From positions 124,001-188,000 of the forward strand of contig NZ_MDGM01000012.1 in NCBI RefSeq assembly GCF_002742285.1: a DNA stretch of 64,000 nt, in the 5' to 3' direction. The first letter of the stretch is position 1; each line of letters starts with the position of its first letter. The stretch is from Paramylibacter kogurei (lineage in GTDB: Bacteria; Pseudomonadota; Alphaproteobacteria; Rhodobacterales; Rhodobacteraceae). Shown here piece after piece: positions 62,226 to 64,000 of the stretch. The notes beneath the pieces are model-generated. The model was given only the letters and a program-made list of their open reading frames with translations, was not told the origin of the DNA and did not search any database. The translations under genes were made by a program, and so were the position numbers.

Positions 62226-63041
62226 TTAAACCTTGTTCTTTGCGTTTGGCCAATCATGCTTTTCGCCCGTGGCATCACGCGCCCAGCGATAAAAGCTGTC
62301 GTATAATGTCATGCCCGCATCAAGTTGTTGGTGATCGTTGGAATACATGCGCGACAATCCAAGGGATGCCGCAACAAGACCTGCACATTCGGGGGCAAGA
62401 TCATGGCGGTTGGTATCCGCGCCTCGAATGATGGTGGCAAGGCGATCAAGGGCAGGGGAATGGAGGTTAAAGTCATCGCAAAACGCATCAAAGCTGCACC
62501 GATCATCGCGATGGGAAAAGTGGACGTTATCAATATCAAACGGGGTGGCGTTAAAACGTTCTGCGACGCCTGTAACTTCGGATGGGGACACGAACAAAAA
62601 CTGTGCGTTTGGATCGATGAAACGGCGGATCAACCACGGACAAGCGATGCGATCAATCTTGGGGCGGTGGCGCGTGACCCAAATGCTATGCCCTTGTGGG
62701 CCGCGCGGGATTGCGGCATTTTCGATCCGCAGTTCACCCGCATCACGCCATGCGTAATTCCCACCCGCGAGATATTCAGCGGCAATGCCATGTCCGCGCA
62801 AAATGGCCGCCGTTCCTTGGGATAGTTTTTTGCCCTTTTGACAGATCACCACCACGGATTTACCCTGCAACGTGGGTACCAACGCGGCGATGTTGTCAAA
62901 CAGATGACGTGTGGCGGTGGGGATCAGATAGGGATCAGCGTTAAAATCCGCGTCGATGGACACATCGATAAGGATCGGGCAATTGGGTGTGCCGATCAGT
63001 CGTGACAGTTTTGATATGCTAATTTCATTTGGCGATGGCAT
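62226..63041 (-). CDS. chrB: Rhodanese-ChrB fusion (chromate resistance)
   Basis: The 271-residue protein has an N-terminal rhodanese domain (CPILIDVSID, then VVVICQKGKKLSQGTAAIL with the catalytic Cys) and a C-terminal ChrB domain (HRPKIDRIACPWLIRRFIDP, then FDAFCDDFNLHSPALDRLA). ChrB proteins support chromate resistance with ChrA. I chose ATG 63041, with AAGGA upstream; the frame extends to 63293 but the extra residues look non-coding. It is the first gene of a chrB-chrA operon. Confidence 0.88.
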   Translation of the reverse strand: MPSPNEISISKLSRLIGTPNCPILIDVSIDADFNADPYLIPTATRHLFDNIAALVPTLQGKSVVVICQKGKKLSQGTAAILRGHGIAAEYLAGGNYAWRDAGELRIENAAIPRGPQGHSIWVTRHRPKIDRIACPWLIRRFIDPNAQFLFVSPSEVTGVAERFNATPFDIDNVHFSHRDDRCSFDAFCDDFNLHSPALDRLATIIRGADTNRHDLAPECAGLVAASLGLSRMYSNDHQQLDAGMTLYDSFYRWARDATGEKHDWPNAKNKV

Positions 63042-63219
63042 AGGCGCATCCTTCCTGTGGATTGGTTGGACACGAAACTTGGGCCAAAGCCTCTTGGGGT
63101 GTTCGTAAACCCCATAGCGTAAGTATGGCAAAGTGAATTGCCCCACGTCAAGCAATGTTGAAACTATTTTGCATGCCATTGCGTGTCTTCGAAAGAAGAC
63201 CAACAGAGAGGGAAGGAAA

Positions 63220-63621
63220 ATGAAAAAATTATTGATCAGTTTGACCATGATGCTCTGCATCGCATTTCCAATGCAGGCGCGAAATAATGACATCGAAAGC
63301 GTGATTAGCGATCAATTCAAAGCATTTCAGATGGATGATTTTGAGCGCGCATATGAATTTGCATCCCCCAATATTCAACGCATGTATGGCGATGTGGATC
63401 GGTTTTCACAGATGGTCACCAACGGATATCCCATGGTGCATCGCCCCAGCCGCATCGAGTTCAAAGAACAACAAGAAAAGGGCGGCGTGATTTACCAATA
63501 TGTTTATATCATCGATCAACAGGGGCGTGGTTTCATTGCGGAATATGCCATGATTGAAATGGAAAACGGATGGAAAATCAACGGTGTGGATATTCAGCGC
63601 AGCAAAGATATCGGGGTATAA
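63220..63621 (+). CDS. Secreted DUF4864 protein
   Basis: The 133-residue protein has a signal peptide (cut after MQA, about residue 20) and a DUF4864 body: DIESVISDQFKAFQMDDFER, then ASPNIQRMYGD, GYPMVHRPSRIEF and the C-terminal WKINGVDIQ. The fold resembles NTF2-like periplasmic proteins; the function is unknown. AGGGAAGGA precedes the ATG at 63220. Divergent from chrB. Confidence 0.83.
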   Translation: MKKLLISLTMMLCIAFPMQARNNDIESVISDQFKAFQMDDFERAYEFASPNIQRMYGDVDRFSQMVTNGYPMVHRPSRIEFKEQQEKGGVIYQYVYIIDQQGRGFIAEYAMIEMENGWKINGVDIQRSKDIGV

Positions 63622-63726
63622 TCCAAAGCAGCGTACGGTGACATAAGCGGTTTTTAAATCCTTAACGATAAATTGCATTCAGATTTGCATGCATTGGCTT
63701 TGGCCAGATTATCAAAGGATTTTTCG

Positions 63727-64000
63727 ATGAATAAAGCAGTCACAGATGGCATTAATTTCACACCTGCACCGTTTGGTGATGGTCTTGATATGTGGTCGAG
63801 CGTGGATGGAACCCCCGGTTCGCCAACCTATGATGGGGCGACAAATGCAACCTTGATCGCAGCGGACGCTGATTTTGGCCTGTGTTTAGAAATGCAAAAA
63901 ACTCAAAGCGTTCAGCGCCTGCGATATATGGGGGAAATCCCGATGTTGCCTGGCTGTTATTTGCGCGTGCGTGTGCGTATCAAGGCGATCAGCGGGCAAA
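63727..64000 (+). CDS. Start of an uncharacterised protein (3' truncated by window edge)
   Basis: An open frame starts at ATG 63727 with AAAGGA seven bases upstream and runs to the window end (91 codons). It has no signal peptide; visible segments include GDGLDMWSSVDGTPGSPTYD, FGLCLEMQKTQSVQRLRYMG and MLPGCYLRVRVRIKAISG, which look like a beta-rich carbohydrate-binding-type N-terminus. In Rhodobacteraceae such starts belong to large pectate-lyase/glycosyl-hydrolase-28-related proteins, but the diagnostic part is outside the window. Confidence 0.6.
   Translation, partial: MNKAVTDGINFTPAPFGDGLDMWSSVDGTPGSPTYDGATNATLIAADADFGLCLEMQKTQSVQRLRYMGEIPMLPGCYLRVRVRIKAISGQ

Noticed and set aside
63042..63293. 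84-residue N-terminal extension of chrB
   Set aside because: The extension overlaps the divergent DUF4864 gene's leader and its start, has no signal or domain character, and a good start with ribosome-binding site exists at 63041.
1..64000. tRNA, rRNA and CRISPR loci
   Set aside because: I looked in the intergenic gaps for tRNA T-arm sequences and regular repeat-spacer arrays and found none; the 11-bp arrays are too short in period to be CRISPR.

Overview
The window looks like a chromosomal segment of an alphaproteobacterium of the order Rhodobacterales (Roseobacter group). The clues are the block prmA, ruvCAB, ybgC, tolQRAB-pal-cpoB-tilS-ftsH; a four-gene sarcosine oxidase next to fhs and folD; a Tad pilus locus with a MoxR-like ATPase attached; a class I lysyl-tRNA synthetase; and a DUF1127 gene. 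Base composition is fairly balanced (not counted) and drops visibly in two small accessory islands. The species cannot be named from this sequence.

Layout. Positions 1-14700 carry housekeeping genes on the + strand: the end of prmA, Holliday-junction resolution (ruvCAB, with a possible LexA box upstream), and the Tol-Pal envelope system. The Tol-Pal operon is unusual in having a second TolA-like gene between tolA and tolB. It is followed by tilS and ftsH and a clear terminator. Positions 14800-22600 hold one-carbon metabolism: fhs and folD (+) converge on soxBDAG (-). N-methyl groups released by sarcosine oxidase are captured on tetrahydrofolate, which Fhs and FolD interconvert. Next comes a PdeM-like metallophosphoesterase whose metal-binding residues are almost all replaced.

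Positions 23500-35600 (-) are a Tad/Flp pilus locus: flp, then cpaB-cpaC-ompA-like, then cpaE-cpaF-tadB-tadC-two TPR lipoproteins-cpaA, then an AAA ATPase. Hairpin terminators divide it into several units. No tadE/F/G minor-pilin genes are present here.

Positions 35900-50700 are mixed metabolic and envelope genes: a lytic transglycosylase, acetoacetyl-CoA synthetase, diacylglycerol kinase, an IMPACT-family protein, hemolysin III, rimO, enoyl-CoA hydratase, a saccharopine-dehydrogenase-like oxidoreductase divergent from a TetR gene, and a hydantoinase A/HAD pair. Two accessory insertions stand out. One is a single-gene MrcB_N-HNH nuclease (41573-42502). The other is a DarT-type DNA ADP-ribosyltransferase toxin with a NADAR antitoxin (50662-51887), next to a BrnA-like gene without its BrnT toxin. 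Two non-coding sites (39445-39510 and 50134-50194) carry five copies each of a GGACA-type word at an exact 11-bp spacing and share the same 12-nt entry sequence. They are the least explained elements in the window.

Positions 51900-64000 carry ettA, a siderophore-interacting flavoprotein, an AraC regulator divergent from an SDR, nadD, a PBP4-type carboxypeptidase, a TerB-like protein, class I lysS, chrA/chrB for chromate, a DUF4864 protein and the start of a further gene. I found no rRNA, tRNA, CRISPR array, transposase or phage gene.
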